Assembly (NCBI RefSeq): GCF_001640025.1
Contig: NC_031671.1
Span: forward strand, 1,984,001-2,048,000
Length of the DNA: 64,000 bases
Source: Sugiyamaella lignohabitans
Lineage: Eukaryota > Ascomycota > Dipodascomycetes > Dipodascales > Trichomonascaceae
Reading direction: 5' to 3'
The stretch's first letter is position 1. Every line of letters starts with the position of its first letter. The position numbers and the translations under genes were made by a program. This document shows positions 18,494 to 28,035 of the stretch, one piece after another. Under the pieces are notes generated by a model. The model was not told the origin of the DNA, ran no database searches, and saw only the letters and a list, made by a program, of their open reading frames with translations.

Positions 18494-21400
18494 ATGTCTT
18501 CGGTTCCTGCACCTCCATTTGTGGTCACGGCACTGTATCCGTACCAGTCGGACCATCCCGATGATTTGTCTTTTGAAACTGGCGAGAAGATTGAGGTCCA
18601 ATCTGTAGAGGATGACGACTGGTTCAGTGGAAACAGTGTCGACGATCCTACGAGAAAGGGTATGTTTCCCAGAAATTTTGTAGAAGTCAGTCAGGAACCG
18701 TCGTCGGCTGCCTCGGTCACGGAACAGGCTGCTCCTTCTACTGTTCCGGCTCCTGTATCAGCTGCTATTGCATCTACCGGGTCATCCTCAGTACCAGCCT
18801 CTGCATCTGTCACCCAGTCTAGTAAGAATGTTGCTGGCGACGATGATGGTGATGACGGCTGGTCGGAAGAAGAAGACAACGACCAAGAAGAATCCAAATC
18901 CATTCATATCGGACCTCCTCCGACGGCAGTTGCAGCTGCTTCCAGTGGTAAACCAGCAGCAGCACCAGCTTCATCATCAGCTCCAGTAGCTAGTAGTCCA
19001 TCATCAGCTCCTATTGAATCGGTAACTAACAAGTTGTCCAATATCGATATCAAAGACTCTTCAGACGATCGAGCTCCTTCATCAGCTCCTGTTTCTCATT
19101 CTCATAACCCAGATGCTGCTGAAGAGGACACTAGCAATATTGACCATAAACCCACTGCTGCCACCAGAAATGCATTCAAGGATAGAATTGCCGCATTTAA
19201 TGTCCAATCTGAAGCTGCTCCTATAGTTCCTGGTCAACAGAAATTCTCGTCGTTTGTCAAGAAGCCATACGTACCACCTCCTAGTTCGTATGTTCCTAGC
19301 ATTCCCAAGTCACAACCATCTGTTTCACGAACCAATACATTTGAAGCAGTTTCTCCGTCGAATACTGGCAGTCCAGTTATTTCCAATAGCAGTTCAGCTT
19401 TTGAGCGTCAAGCTTCACCTCCACCAGCTGCCGTTGACCATAGTCACGACCAGCAGGATGAAGAAGAAGCAGTTCCCAAGATGAGTTTGAAAGAACGTAT
19501 TAAGCTATTACAGCAACAACAGCAAGAAGAGCAAGAACGGGTTGAAGCGGCTGCCTTGCGTAAAAAGCAGAAAGCCAAAGCCAAGAAAGCATCTGCTGCA
19601 GAAGCTGTTCATGATGACGGAACTGCAGTTGAAGAAGGAGATCATGTTGCACCCGCAGCACCAGCTCCTCTTGAAAGAACCTTGTCCTCCAGTTCTCGGA
19701 AAGAACTCCATAGAGTAGCAACTGGAGGATCCATTGCATCTGTTGCATCGAGCATTGCTGCTGAAGAACAACCTCTGTCACCAGCTAGCACTGGACCTCG
19801 TAGATCTGGAAGTTTCAGTGATAGAAAGCAGTCGATAGACAGACCTCGTAATCTAGACGATAGTCTTGTTCTCGAAGGTGACGAAACACAGCCTGCTGCT
19901 AGACCGGCTATTCCAACTCGTGCACCACTTTCACACGATGACGAGGTAGCTGAACAGGAAGAACCAGAAGAAGAACCAGAAGAACGAGGAGAAGAAGCTG
20001 AAGAAGAGGAAGAAGATGATGACGAAGACTATGAGGACGATGAAGAGGACGAAGAAGAAGCAAAACGAATTGCATTGAGAGAGAGAATGGCCAAAATCTC
20101 GGGTGGTATGGGCATGAACCTTGGAATGCTCATGACCGGTGGGTTCCCTCAACCGTCAGCGGCCAAATCAAAGCCTAAAACCAAGAAAGCGTCTAAACCT
20201 CAGCCAGAAGAGGAACAAGTCCAAACTCACCAAGCGCCAGTTCCCATGTTTCCGTTTGCTGACCCTAAAGCTCTAGCTGCTCTTCAGAAACGAACAACTG
20301 AGCCAGCAGAAGAAGAAGAAGAACAAGACGAGGAACCTGAACAAACTGAAAGGGTACCCGAAGAAGACACTGTTCAAGAGACTGATGAAATCAATCAAGA
20401 AGAATCAGCAGTACCTGCTGTTCCAGAGCCAGAACAGCGTCGGTCTCACTTACCCCCACCACCGCTTCCACCCTTGTCAGTTCCTGAACCGACCGGCCAT
20501 GCTCCACCCGTTCCCCAAACAATTCCCTCACCCGAGACACCCTCACGACCCGCCGCCCACCCCGTCTCATCCCCACCAATCGCGTCAGCACCCCCCATAC
20601 CATCCGTAGCCCGTTCACCAAGCACTTCAGGAGCACCTCCACCACCACCACCCCAAATCCCAGACCGCTCCATCCCCACTGGTAAGTCACAAACCCTCCA
20701 ATTCCTCTGACCAACGAACCACTAACGACACCCGTAGAACAGGACCCGGTCTACAAACCGCCCCGCCGGTCGTCGACCGAGCCGGTCAAGTCCCAGGTGG
20801 ACGAGGTCATTGAAGGTACGTACCCGGGGCCCGGACTGCCTCCGGCGGCTGGGGCTCCGCCCCAGACCCTGGTTGCTCCTGCTTCGCAGGAGAATTTAAA
20901 GAGGGGATTCCCCACGCCCGACTCGAGCGAAGCGAGAGGAGCCACCAGGGTCTGGGGCGGAGCCCCAGCCGCCGGAGGCACACCCCCCACCCGTCAGCCA
21001 CTAACCGCAGCAGACGAGCTCGGAGACGACGAACGGACCGAGTCCGAGGAAGGGTTCCGGGGACTGTCGAAGAGACATTCGTATATTGGCGGAAGTGGAG
21101 CGATTCCGCCGGTGCCGATATCGCCGAGCAGCACGGGCCGGTCGCCAATTGGGGCGGTGCCGAGGAAGTCGCGGACGGTGGACGATTTTTCGGATACTGT
21201 TCCTCACAGCCGGCCGCCTCCTCCACCGCTTCCTGTGGCGGGTTTGCCTCCTCAGGTGCCGGAACAGGACAATTTTTCCGATGAAACGACCGGATATGAA
21301 GCAGATGAGGACACGGATATTTATAATTCGAAAGATGAGGCGTCGGGGTCGCCTCGAGCAGGGTTTCATGGTCGGCAGCTGTCAACAGGGTCGTCCAGCG

Positions 21401-22794
21401 GGGTCGACTCCTCGCACCACCAGCATCAGCATCACCGGAATCAGCCAGTTTTGCCAGGACGACCTCATACAACAACCGGACCTCCTCCTCCAATTCCAGG
21501 CGGAATAGCTCCAACTTCGCCTCCAGTGCCACCTCCAGGAGTCCGAGCACCTCCACCCCCACCTCCAGTAGCAGCACCACCTCCTCTTGGTTTGCCTCCA
21601 CGACCGCCAGTGGACTTTTCTGAAGAAACGTCGTCTGATTTACAGGGGTCAGATGAGTCGGATACCACGGAACAGTACGAACAGGACCACTCGTCTGGAT
21701 TCGAGGACGATTCAGTGACTCCAGTCGAGCCAGTTCGAAGTGCTCCTCGTGGCCCACCTCCTCCAGCTCCGATTGTAACACCAATGGCCCCAGTTCACAA
21801 TGTCCCACCTCCAATTCCACCAGTAGCACCACCAGTGGCACCACCAGGAGCACCTCCAGTTGCACCACCAGCGGCAGGTTCAACAGGTGCACGAGGATCG
21901 AGTTCAGTGAGTCCTAGCACGACTCAAGGCCACTTTTCACGACGGTCTATTGATCAAAGAACAGGAACTGCTAGTCAGGGTCGAACTAGTTTGGACAGTG
22001 GTAACTCGTTTGTCGCACACGATATTGATCCTGACGTGTCGTCGCAATGGTGGACAGTACCTAATGGAGTTCCATCAGCCATTAGTCGTAATCTGGGTAA
22101 TCTCATCTACGAGATTGATGACAGTCAGTCGACAAAACGAGGAGGACGAGTTGTTGTTTCTCGAGATGTTTATGTTCTATATCACGACTATTCACAGTCA
22201 GTTATCACTGCGAGATACGACCAGCAGGATCCAGTTGGGTCAGTGGTGTTTGAACAAACACACACAGCCCCTCCATCGTGGCGTCAAGACCAGCTGGAAG
22301 ACGCATATAAAGTGTACGGACGAAAAGTGTTAGAAGAAGCACAGAAATTATCATCCAGCGGATCCAGTTCTAGTGCTAATCTGGTTGCCGATATTGTAGC
22401 AGCACAACCGCGAGCACTTCCAGCCATTGGACGTCGAGCCTATGGAGCACTTGTATATGACAATCTTGCGAATGCCAGTGTGAAGCAGTTTGACGAGATC
22501 CGACCTGGTGATATTGTCGCATTCCGAAACGCGCATTTTCAAGGTCATAAGGGCAGTCTTCACACGAAATACAGTGTCGATGTTGGCAAAGACGACAGTA
22601 TCAGTTCGGGAGTCATCTACGAATGGGACGGCACCAAGAAAAAAATCCGTGTCTACATCCAGCCCGAGTCATCATCCTCATCCAAGACCAGCAGCGGCAA
22701 ACTCAAGCAAGAAAGTTACCGACTCAGCGACCTCAAATCCGGCGAAGTCCGCGTCTACCGCGTGGTCGGCCGCAACTACGTCGACTGGGAGTAA
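18494..22794 (+). CDS. BBC1: SH3-domain endocytic patch protein Bbc1/Mti1
   Basis: Three exons join to give 1349 aa: 18494-20681, 20738-20815 and 21011-22794. Intron 1 (56 nt) is GTAAGT...CTAAC...TAG. Intron 2 (195 nt) is GTACGT...CTAAC-cgCAG and holds a GC-hairpin element. Both junctions keep frame. An N-terminal SH3 domain (about 8-63, ALYPYQSDHPDDLSFETGE) is followed by long acidic, Ser-rich and proline-rich regions. The conserved Bbc1 C-terminal domain (about 1090-1349, from WWTVPNGVPSAI through DIVAFRNAHFQGHKG) ends the protein. Bbc1 binds type I myosin tails and Las17 and restrains actin assembly at endocytic patches. Intron 2 has no in-frame stop, so retention would add 65 residues. 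Confidence 0.9.
20837..20980. repeat. GC-hairpin element inside BBC1 intron 2 (locus 7)
   Basis: This 144-bp full pair starts 21 nt after the 5' splice site and ends 30 nt before the intron end. Without it the intron would be 51 nt, close to the 56-nt intron 1 of the same gene. Loops are TCC and GGA. Confidence 0.92.
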
Positions 22795-22854
22795 CTTCCC
22801 CCCTCGCTACCTCTTTCCTATGTACTAAAACCAATTTTCTACCGATAGAGGACC

Positions 22855-22993
22855 TGCCTCCGGCGGCTGGGGCTCCGCCCCAGACCCCGTAGCTCCTGCT
22901 TCGCAGGAGATTCCAGCGACCGTCGAAGAAACCGACTCGAGCGAAGCGAGAGGAGCCACGGGGTCTGGGGCGGAGCCCCAGCCGCCGGAGGCA
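22855..22993. repeat. GC-hairpin element, full pair (locus 8, first part)
   Basis: This 139-bp copy lies 61 bp after the BBC1 stop and is close to consensus (loops TCC and GGA). It is followed 20 bp later by an extra right half-unit, giving a left-right-right array. Confidence 0.92.
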
Positions 22994-23012
22994 GAGCCCA
23001 TCCCCCCATCCC

Positions 23013-23073
23013 CGACTCGAGCGGAGCGAGAGGAGCCACGGGGTCTGGGGCAGAGCCCCAGCCGCCGGAGGCA
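23013..23073 (+). repeat. Extra right half-unit in tandem (locus 8, second part)
   Basis: It runs from CGACTCGAGCGGAGCGAGAG to CCGCCGGAGGCA with loop AGA. The different loop shows it is not a simple fresh duplication of the neighbouring half-unit, which has GGA. Confidence 0.9.
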
Positions 23074-23147
23074 GACCCCCTCCCCTGACGAGCCACGAGC
23101 CAACTGTCACGCAATTGGACCCTGCGTCGCGGGACCCGGGTGGGACG

Positions 23148-23153
23148 CACGTG
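23148..23153 (+). promoter_or_regulatory. CACGTG (Cbf1-type) box of SAM2
   Basis: CACGTG followed by A (TCACGTG on the minus strand) lies about 400 bp upstream of SAM2. In yeasts Cbf1 with Met4/Met28 acts through this site on methionine and AdoMet genes, which fits the target. Function is inferred. Confidence 0.5.
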
Positions 23154-23164
23154 ATATGGCGTTA

Positions 23165-23188
23165 GGGGTTGGGGGTTGGGGGGCCGGG
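23165..23188 (+). promoter_or_regulatory. G-quadruplex-type motif in the SAM2 promoter
   Basis: Four G runs (4, 5, 6 and 3) are separated by two bases each on the coding strand. This satisfies the standard G-quadruplex pattern with very short loops. It lies between the CACGTG box and the TATA box. Confidence 0.6.
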
Positions 23189-23352
23189 TGGCATGTGGGC
23201 AACGGCTGGCAGTTGACAGGGGACCAGAGTGACAGGCAAATTTTCACATGCTACTTTAGGCTTGGGTAGCAGCAGCATGTGCTTGCATCGGGGCAGAGGG
23301 CTGAGGGTCTGAAAAAAAAATCACTGGTACCCGGTTTCGTGATAGTTTAGTG

Positions 23353-23360
23353 TATATAAA
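23353..23360 (+). promoter_or_regulatory. TATA box of SAM2
   Basis: TATATAAA lies 195 bp upstream of the ATG and is followed by a T-rich, then A-rich leader. This arrangement is typical of strongly expressed yeast genes. Confidence 0.6.
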
Positions 23361-23554
23361 AGGAGGTGTCGCACCAGTCGGTTTTCTGGTTCTTTTTTTT
23401 TTTTTTTTCTTCTTCTTCTTTAGCAAAAAAAAAAAACACAGTATCAAAATAACAACGAGTTGTTGACGTTCAGCGAGGGACTTTGATAATTCATTTTTAT
23501 TTTATTTCGTAATTTTTTTGTTTCCATTTTATTATTATTCTTATTTAGCCAGCA

Positions 23555-24709
23555 ATGACTGCTCCAGAGACCTTTTTTTTCACTTCCGAGTCTGTCGGTG
23601 AGGGACATCCCGATAAGATCTGTGATCAAGTTTCCGATGCTATTCTCGACGCCTGTTTGAAGGTTGATCCTCTTTCCAAGGTTGCTTGTGAAACTGCTGC
23701 TAAGACCGGTATGATTATGGTTTTTGGTGAGATTACCACCAAGGCTCAACTTGATTTCCAAAAGATTGTTCGTGATACCATCAAGCAAATTGGTTATGAC
23801 GATTCTGCCAAGGGTTTTGATTACAAGACTTGTAACGTTTTGGTTGCTATTGAACAACAATCTCCTGATATTGCTCAAGGTTTGCACTATGAGAAGGCTC
23901 TTGAGGATCTTGGTGCTGGTGACCAAGGTATCATGTTTGGTTATGCCACTGATGAGACCGAGGAGCTTTTGCCCTTGACTGTTATTTTGTCTCACCAACT
24001 TAACAAGGCTCTTGCTACTGCCCGTCGTGACGGTACTTTGCCTTGGTTGAGACCCGATACCAAGACCCAAGTTACTGTTGAGTACGAGTCTGATAACGGA
24101 GCCACTATCCCTAAGAGAGTCGACACTGTTGTCATTTCCACCCAACACGCTGATGAGATCTCGACTGAGGACTTGAGAACCGAGATTCTCGAGAAGATCA
24201 TTAAGAAGGTCATTCCTGCCAAGTACCTTGATGACAAGACTGTCTACCACATTCAACCCTCAGGACGTTTCGTTATTGGAGGTCCTCAAGGAGACGCCGG
24301 TTTGACTGGTCGTAAGATCATTGTCGATACCTATGGTGGATGGGGTGCTCACGGTGGTGGTGCTTTCTCTGGTAAGGACTACTCTAAGGTCGACAGATCA
24401 GCTGCTTATGCTGCCCGTTGGGTCGCCAAGTCGCTTGTTGCTGCCGGACTTGCCCGTCGTGCTCTTGTTCAATTCTCGTACGCCATTGGTGTTGCCGAGC
24501 CCCTGTCGATTTTCGTCGACACCTATGGCACCTCGAAGTACTCATCTGGTGAACTTGTCAAGATCGTTAGAGACAACTTCGACTTGAGACCCGGTGTGTT
24601 GGTGAAGGACCTCGATTTGGCCCGTCCCATCTACCAAAAGACTGCTTCTTACGGCCACTTCACCAACCAAGAGAACACTTGGGAGGTTCCCCGTAAGCTC
24701 AAGCTCTAA
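23555..24709 (+). CDS. SAM2: S-adenosylmethionine synthetase
   Basis: The 384-aa enzyme makes AdoMet from methionine and ATP, with phosphate and diphosphate as by-products. Family signatures are complete: [11 protein letters not shown] (about 14-24), [12 protein letters not shown] (near 117-128) and the glycine-rich GGGAFSGKD (about 267-275). Length matches yeast Sam1/Sam2 (382-384 aa). Codon use is strongly biased (TTG, GGT, AAG, ATT/ATC), as expected for a highly expressed gene. The bias also leaves a long meaningless antisense frame. The CACGTG box upstream suggests Cbf1/Met4 control. A single copy is seen here; whether the genome has a second cannot be told. Confidence 0.98.
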   Translation: MTAPETFFFTSESVGEGHPDKICDQVSDAILDACLKVDPLSKVACETAAKTGMIMVFGEITTKAQLDFQKIVRDTIKQIGYDDSAKGFDYKTCNVLVAIEQQSPDIAQGLHYEKALEDLGAGDQGIMFGYATDETEELLPLTVILSHQLNKALATARRDGTLPWLRPDTKTQVTVEYESDNGATIPKRVDTVVISTQHADEISTEDLRTEILEKIIKKVIPAKYLDDKTVYHIQPSGRFVIGGPQGDAGLTGRKIIVDTYGGWGAHGGGAFSGKDYSKVDRSAAYAARWVAKSLVAAGLARRALVQFSYAIGVAEPLSIFVDTYGTSKYSSGELVKIVRDNFDLRPGVLVKDLDLARPIYQKTASYGHFTNQENTWEVPRKLKL

Positions 24710-25258
24710 ATTTGAACCAAATTTTTAAACCTCGCTGACCCTTTTTTTCACTTTATTCTCTCTCGCTGCTGGCATTCGACGCTCAACTCGTTGAAAAGGT
24801 ACTAAAAACCACCACTTTTGCCCCATCCCCTCCCCTGTTTAATGAACCCCCCCTTCCTGTTTTTGCTTTTGTTCTTACCTTTTTGGGATACGACTTTGTT
24901 ATGACACTCTTGCGAGTATTATATTTATATTTATGTTGTATTATTTTGCCAGCTCCGAGTCCTGTTGTTTGGTTCGGTGTTTGCAGGTCTTCAACAATGA
25001 CCATGTGCATAGATTTACGTTTAATTTAATATAATTGTACAGACTACTTCTCCTAGGGGTCTGCCTCCGGCGGCTGGGGCTCCGCCCCAGACCCTGGTTG
25101 CTCCTGCTTCGCAGGAGTTTCGCGGGGATTGGACACGGAACCGACTCGAGCGGAGCGAGAGGAGCCACGGGGTCTGGGGTGGAGCCCCAGCCGCCGGGGG
25201 CCGACTTCGCGATCGCTCATGCACGAAACTTTTCACTTTACCCCTGAAATCACCCGCA
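24710..25258. other. SAM2-PUS9 spacer
   Basis: It contains the SAM2 3' region (T-rich), one GC-hairpin pair, and a TTACCCCTGA motif (25238-25247) only 11 bp before the PUS9-like ATG. I see no gene. Confidence 0.6.
25063..25202. repeat. GC-hairpin element, full pair with decayed right end (locus 9)
   Basis: The left half is standard (loop TCC, inner hairpin CTCCTGC-TTC-GCAGGAG). The right half has CTGGGGT in the stem, leaving a G-T pair, and a degraded terminus (CCGCCGGGGGCC). Confidence 0.9.
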
Positions 25259-26586
25259 ATGAACGCAGTGACCGAGTCCGGAGTCAGACGGATCCGTCCA
25301 TACTATTACACCAACCGGATCCACTCTAAAGAGAGGTGGTTCAGACGAACGGTGCGAGACGTGGTGGCTACTGAGTTCCGGGCTAATCTGGCTCTGGTTG
25401 ACGTGAGTAGTGGTGCTGCCTCCGGCGGCTGGGGCTCCGCCCCAGACCCTGGTTGCTCCTCTCGCTGCGCTCGAGTCGGGCGTGGGGTGTACTTTGCTCG
25501 TTGGGGAATTTCACGAGTGACCCCCCGACGCTCGACTCGAGCGCAGCGAGAGGAGCAACCAGGGCCTGGGGCGGAGCCCCAGCCGCCGGAGGCTGTAGAC
25601 ACCCCCCAGCATGTTTCTAACCCCAACAGGAGAACGTCGCGATACAGAAAGCCAAGTCGGGTGTGGTTTATAGGAGAGAAGAGGCGCTGAGTGCTGTTAT
25701 TGAGAACGGGGATGTGCTGGAATACAGGGTGCATTTCCACGAGCCGGCGGTGGTGGATTTCGGGCGGGAGATCGAGGTTGTGCACGAGGATGAGGAGATG
25801 GTGGTCGTGAATAAACCGGCTGGGTTACCTACTCATCCGTCAGGGAAGTACAGATTGAACAGTTTGACTGAGGTGCTGGTAGGACAGTTGGGGTATACGG
25901 TGCATCCTACTCACCGGCTGGACAGAATGACGTCGGGGATCGTTGTGCTGGGGAAAACTGCTCAGGCCACTTCCCGGTTTAGAACCGATTTGACGAATAG
26001 CAACAATGTCCACAAAGAATATTATGCTAAGGTGGTGGGAAGATTTCCTTTAGAAGATACGACTTTTGATTTCCCGCTGTTTGATATCGACGCCAATCGG
26101 GACCGGGCCTCGTTCATGAAAGCGTTTGCCAACCGTAAACCAGCCCAGACCAAGTTCAAGTTGGTCAGATACGATTTGAAAGACGACTCGAGTTTAGTCA
26201 AATGCGTGCCTGTTACGGGTCGAACCCATCAGATTCGCAAACACCTGGCTCTTATGGGCCATCCAATTGCCAACGATTCATTGTACAAGCGACCGGTGTT
26301 CAGAGAAATCAGTCTGCTGCTTGAGAAAAAGAACATCGAATCTGAAAAAGAGCACGAATCAGCAGTCTCAGAAGCATTCACACGACTCCAACTGGCAGCC
26401 AAACAAAGCAGACTGGACAAACTGGAAACTGGCAACGAAACCTGTCCCGAATGCCAAGTCCAACTGTTCAAAGACTCCACCCCCGACGAAATGTTTATAT
26501 ACCTCCATGCCAGACAGTACACCTGCCAGGAAAACGGCGTCACCAAATGGGACTACCAGGCCCCCCTGCCGCCATGGGCGCGGTGA
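25259..26586 (+). CDS. PUS9: RluA-family tRNA pseudouridine synthase (PUS9-like)
   Basis: Two exons, 25259-25402 and 25630-26586, join in frame to give 366 aa. The 227-nt intron is GTGAGT...CTAAC-cccaaCAG and carries a GC-hairpin pair. Exon 1 supplies the N-terminal segment YYYTNRIHSKERWFRRTVRDV. The catalytic motif HRLDRMTSG contains the family aspartate (near residue 136). Later come GRTHQIRKHLALMGHPI and a C-terminal stretch ending in WDYQAPLPPWAR. This order matches yeast Pus9 and the pseudouridine-synthase half of Rib2/Pus8, which form pseudouridine 32 in mitochondrial and cytosolic tRNAs. The deaminase domain of Rib2 is absent, which favours Pus9. Cytosolic or mitochondrial location cannot be decided. 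Confidence 0.88.
25417..25594. repeat. GC-hairpin element inside the PUS9-like intron (locus 10)
   Basis: This 178-bp pair starts 14 nt after the 5' splice site and ends 35 nt before the 3' splice site. The remaining intron would be about 50 nt. Both inner arms are of the CTCGAGCGMAGCGAGAG type. Confidence 0.9.
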
Positions 26587-26620
26587 TTTATTTATTTTAT
26601 ATTTATTTTTTACGGACTGG

Positions 26621-26758
26621 TGCCTCCGGCGGCTGGGGCGCTGCCCCAGACCCCGTTGCTCCTGCTTCGCAGGAGACTCCCGGGACCGTCGACGCAACGA
26701 CTCGAGCACAGCGAGAGGAGCCACGGGGTCTGGGGCGGAGCCCCAGCCGCCGGAGGCA
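26621..26758. repeat. GC-hairpin element between convergent genes (locus 11)
   Basis: This 138-bp pair fills the gap between the PUS9-like stop (26586) and the stop of the minus-strand gene (26760), ending one base from the latter. The left loop is GCT and the right loop GGA, so the two halves differ. Confidence 0.92.
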
Positions 26759-26759
26759 G

Positions 26760-27749
26760 TCAGAGAGTGCGTTTGACGGGCCGCCGGACGGGCGGTAGGA
26801 ACTTCATTTTGAGCGTCTGGTTGAACTGGTTGTAGTCGATTTTGGCGTTGGCGTCGTCGACCCATGCGGTGGTTTTGTCGCTGAGGAGCATGGTTTGCGC
26901 TTTGGTCACGAGTCGGTTCATGTGCTCGTGGAGGAGAGATTTGTCGGTGATTATTTTGCTGGTTCGTATTAGGAATACTCCGTCTGGTAGGATGTCTGGT
27001 GATGGCTGGAGTTGACTGTATACTCCAGCGAGGGCCTCTTTGTATGATTTGTTGACGTAGTTGCGCCAGACTGCGTAGTGAATGGGATTTTTCGACCGTC
27101 GGACAATATTGGGAGACAATCTGCTCTTGGGATATACTTCTCCATTATACTCTTCTCCTTTTAGAAAGAGGCAGACTAATGAGGGTCGGGATTTGCTGCC
27201 ACTGGCTAGAAAGTGCCATGACGGGAAGTAGTATGCCGTGAAATACGGACACGTGTATGCTTTTGGTGTTTTGTGTATTAGTCTTCGTGAAAAGAGGTAT
27301 TCTACGAAGCTGGAGTATACCCCTCTAATCTGCTGTTTGTGCGTCGCCAGTGGTGTGGTGGATGTTGCATATGGGATATCAAGGCCCTCATAGTCTCGAT
27401 CTTGGTCAGGGTTTCCAAACAGTTCATCTAGTATTTTTGTGTTACTGCTACGAGGTGGTTGTGACTCAATTTTATCTTTAGAGTTTGAACTTCGGACTCT
27501 TCTTGATCTATTGGATCCAATTGATTCTGTGGATCTAGGGTCTAAACCATCTTGCAGTTCCGTGTCAATAATTGGCTTTGATCTGGGTTGACTCACAATT
27601 CCGCTTGCTGGAAATGTATTAGATTCTTTGATTTTTGTCCCCTGACTACCAGCTGGTCGCCGTTTCTTCGACACATAGGCTATAGATCTCTTGAGCCATA
27701 ATTGCAGCGTCAACGCATTTCTATAATTCATTCGGTGCTCCATGACCAT
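26760..27749 (-). CDS. Unrecognised protein, possibly mitochondrial
   Basis: The frame encodes 329 aa from ATG 27749; a second start (MNYRNALTLQ) lies six codons on. The N-terminus is basic with hydrophobic residues and no acids after the second Met (NYRNALTLQLWLKRSIAYVSKKRR), which could be a mitochondrial presequence. After a Ser/Arg-rich linker the C-terminal part (about 130-320) looks folded. It has aromatic-rich stretches such as AYTCPYFTAYYFPSWHFL and PIHYAVWRNYVNKSY, and ends in a basic tail. I do not recognise a family. The stop codon abuts a GC-hairpin element. It diverges from KAP123 across 286 bp. Confidence 0.65.
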   Translation of the reverse strand: MVMEHRMNYRNALTLQLWLKRSIAYVSKKRRPAGSQGTKIKESNTFPASGIVSQPRSKPIIDTELQDGLDPRSTESIGSNRSRRVRSSNSKDKIESQPPRSSNTKILDELFGNPDQDRDYEGLDIPYATSTTPLATHKQQIRGVYSSFVEYLFSRRLIHKTPKAYTCPYFTAYYFPSWHFLASGSKSRPSLVCLFLKGEEYNGEVYPKSRLSPNIVRRSKNPIHYAVWRNYVNKSYKEALAGVYSQLQPSPDILPDGVFLIRTSKIITDKSLLHEHMNRLVTKAQTMLLSDKTTAWVDDANAKIDYNQFNQTLKMKFLPPVRRPVKRTL

Positions 27750-28035
27750 TGCTCAAATCCAATCCAGCAAAACCAAATGCTGCTATAATCCACAGTTCAT
27801 ACTAGTTACAATGTAGAAAATTCGAATAGCCAAAATCAAAGCCAAAACCAAACCAAAACAAATAATCGTCAATAATAAATACCAGTAATCTGATCTTTTC
27901 AGTAATTATTGACGGGTTAGGGCTGAGATTATCAGGGGTAAAGCGATAAAAAAAATTGTGACGATCACAAAAAAGTTTTACATATCAATACGTACGTAGG
28001 GTGTTTCTTTTAGTTTAAACTACCGTACACAAAAT
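27750..28035. promoter_or_regulatory. Divergent promoter of KAP123 and the 26760 gene
   Basis: This 286-bp AT-rich spacer contains one inverted copy of the TTACCCCTGR motif (27932-27941), 94 bp before the KAP123 ATG. It has no GC-hairpin element, one of few gaps without one. Confidence 0.5.

Larger units (their letters stand above)
22795..23554. other. BBC1-SAM2 spacer and SAM2 promoter
   Basis: It holds a triple GC-hairpin array, a CACGTG box, a G-quadruplex-type run, a TATA box and then pyrimidine- and A-rich leader tracts. I see no gene. Confidence 0.7.

Noticed and set aside
20837..20980. Many open frames across the window translate the GC repeat as Pro/Ala/Gly-rich peptides (PPAAGAPPQTP, SGGWGSAPDP and similar).
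   Set aside because: They are stop-poor translations of the hairpin element in several frames on both strands, with no start context or conserved protein content. They are not a gene family.
23444..24256. A 270-codon open frame antisense to SAM2.
   Set aside because: It also results from biased codons in a highly expressed gene, and most of it lies opposite the conserved SAM2 sequence.
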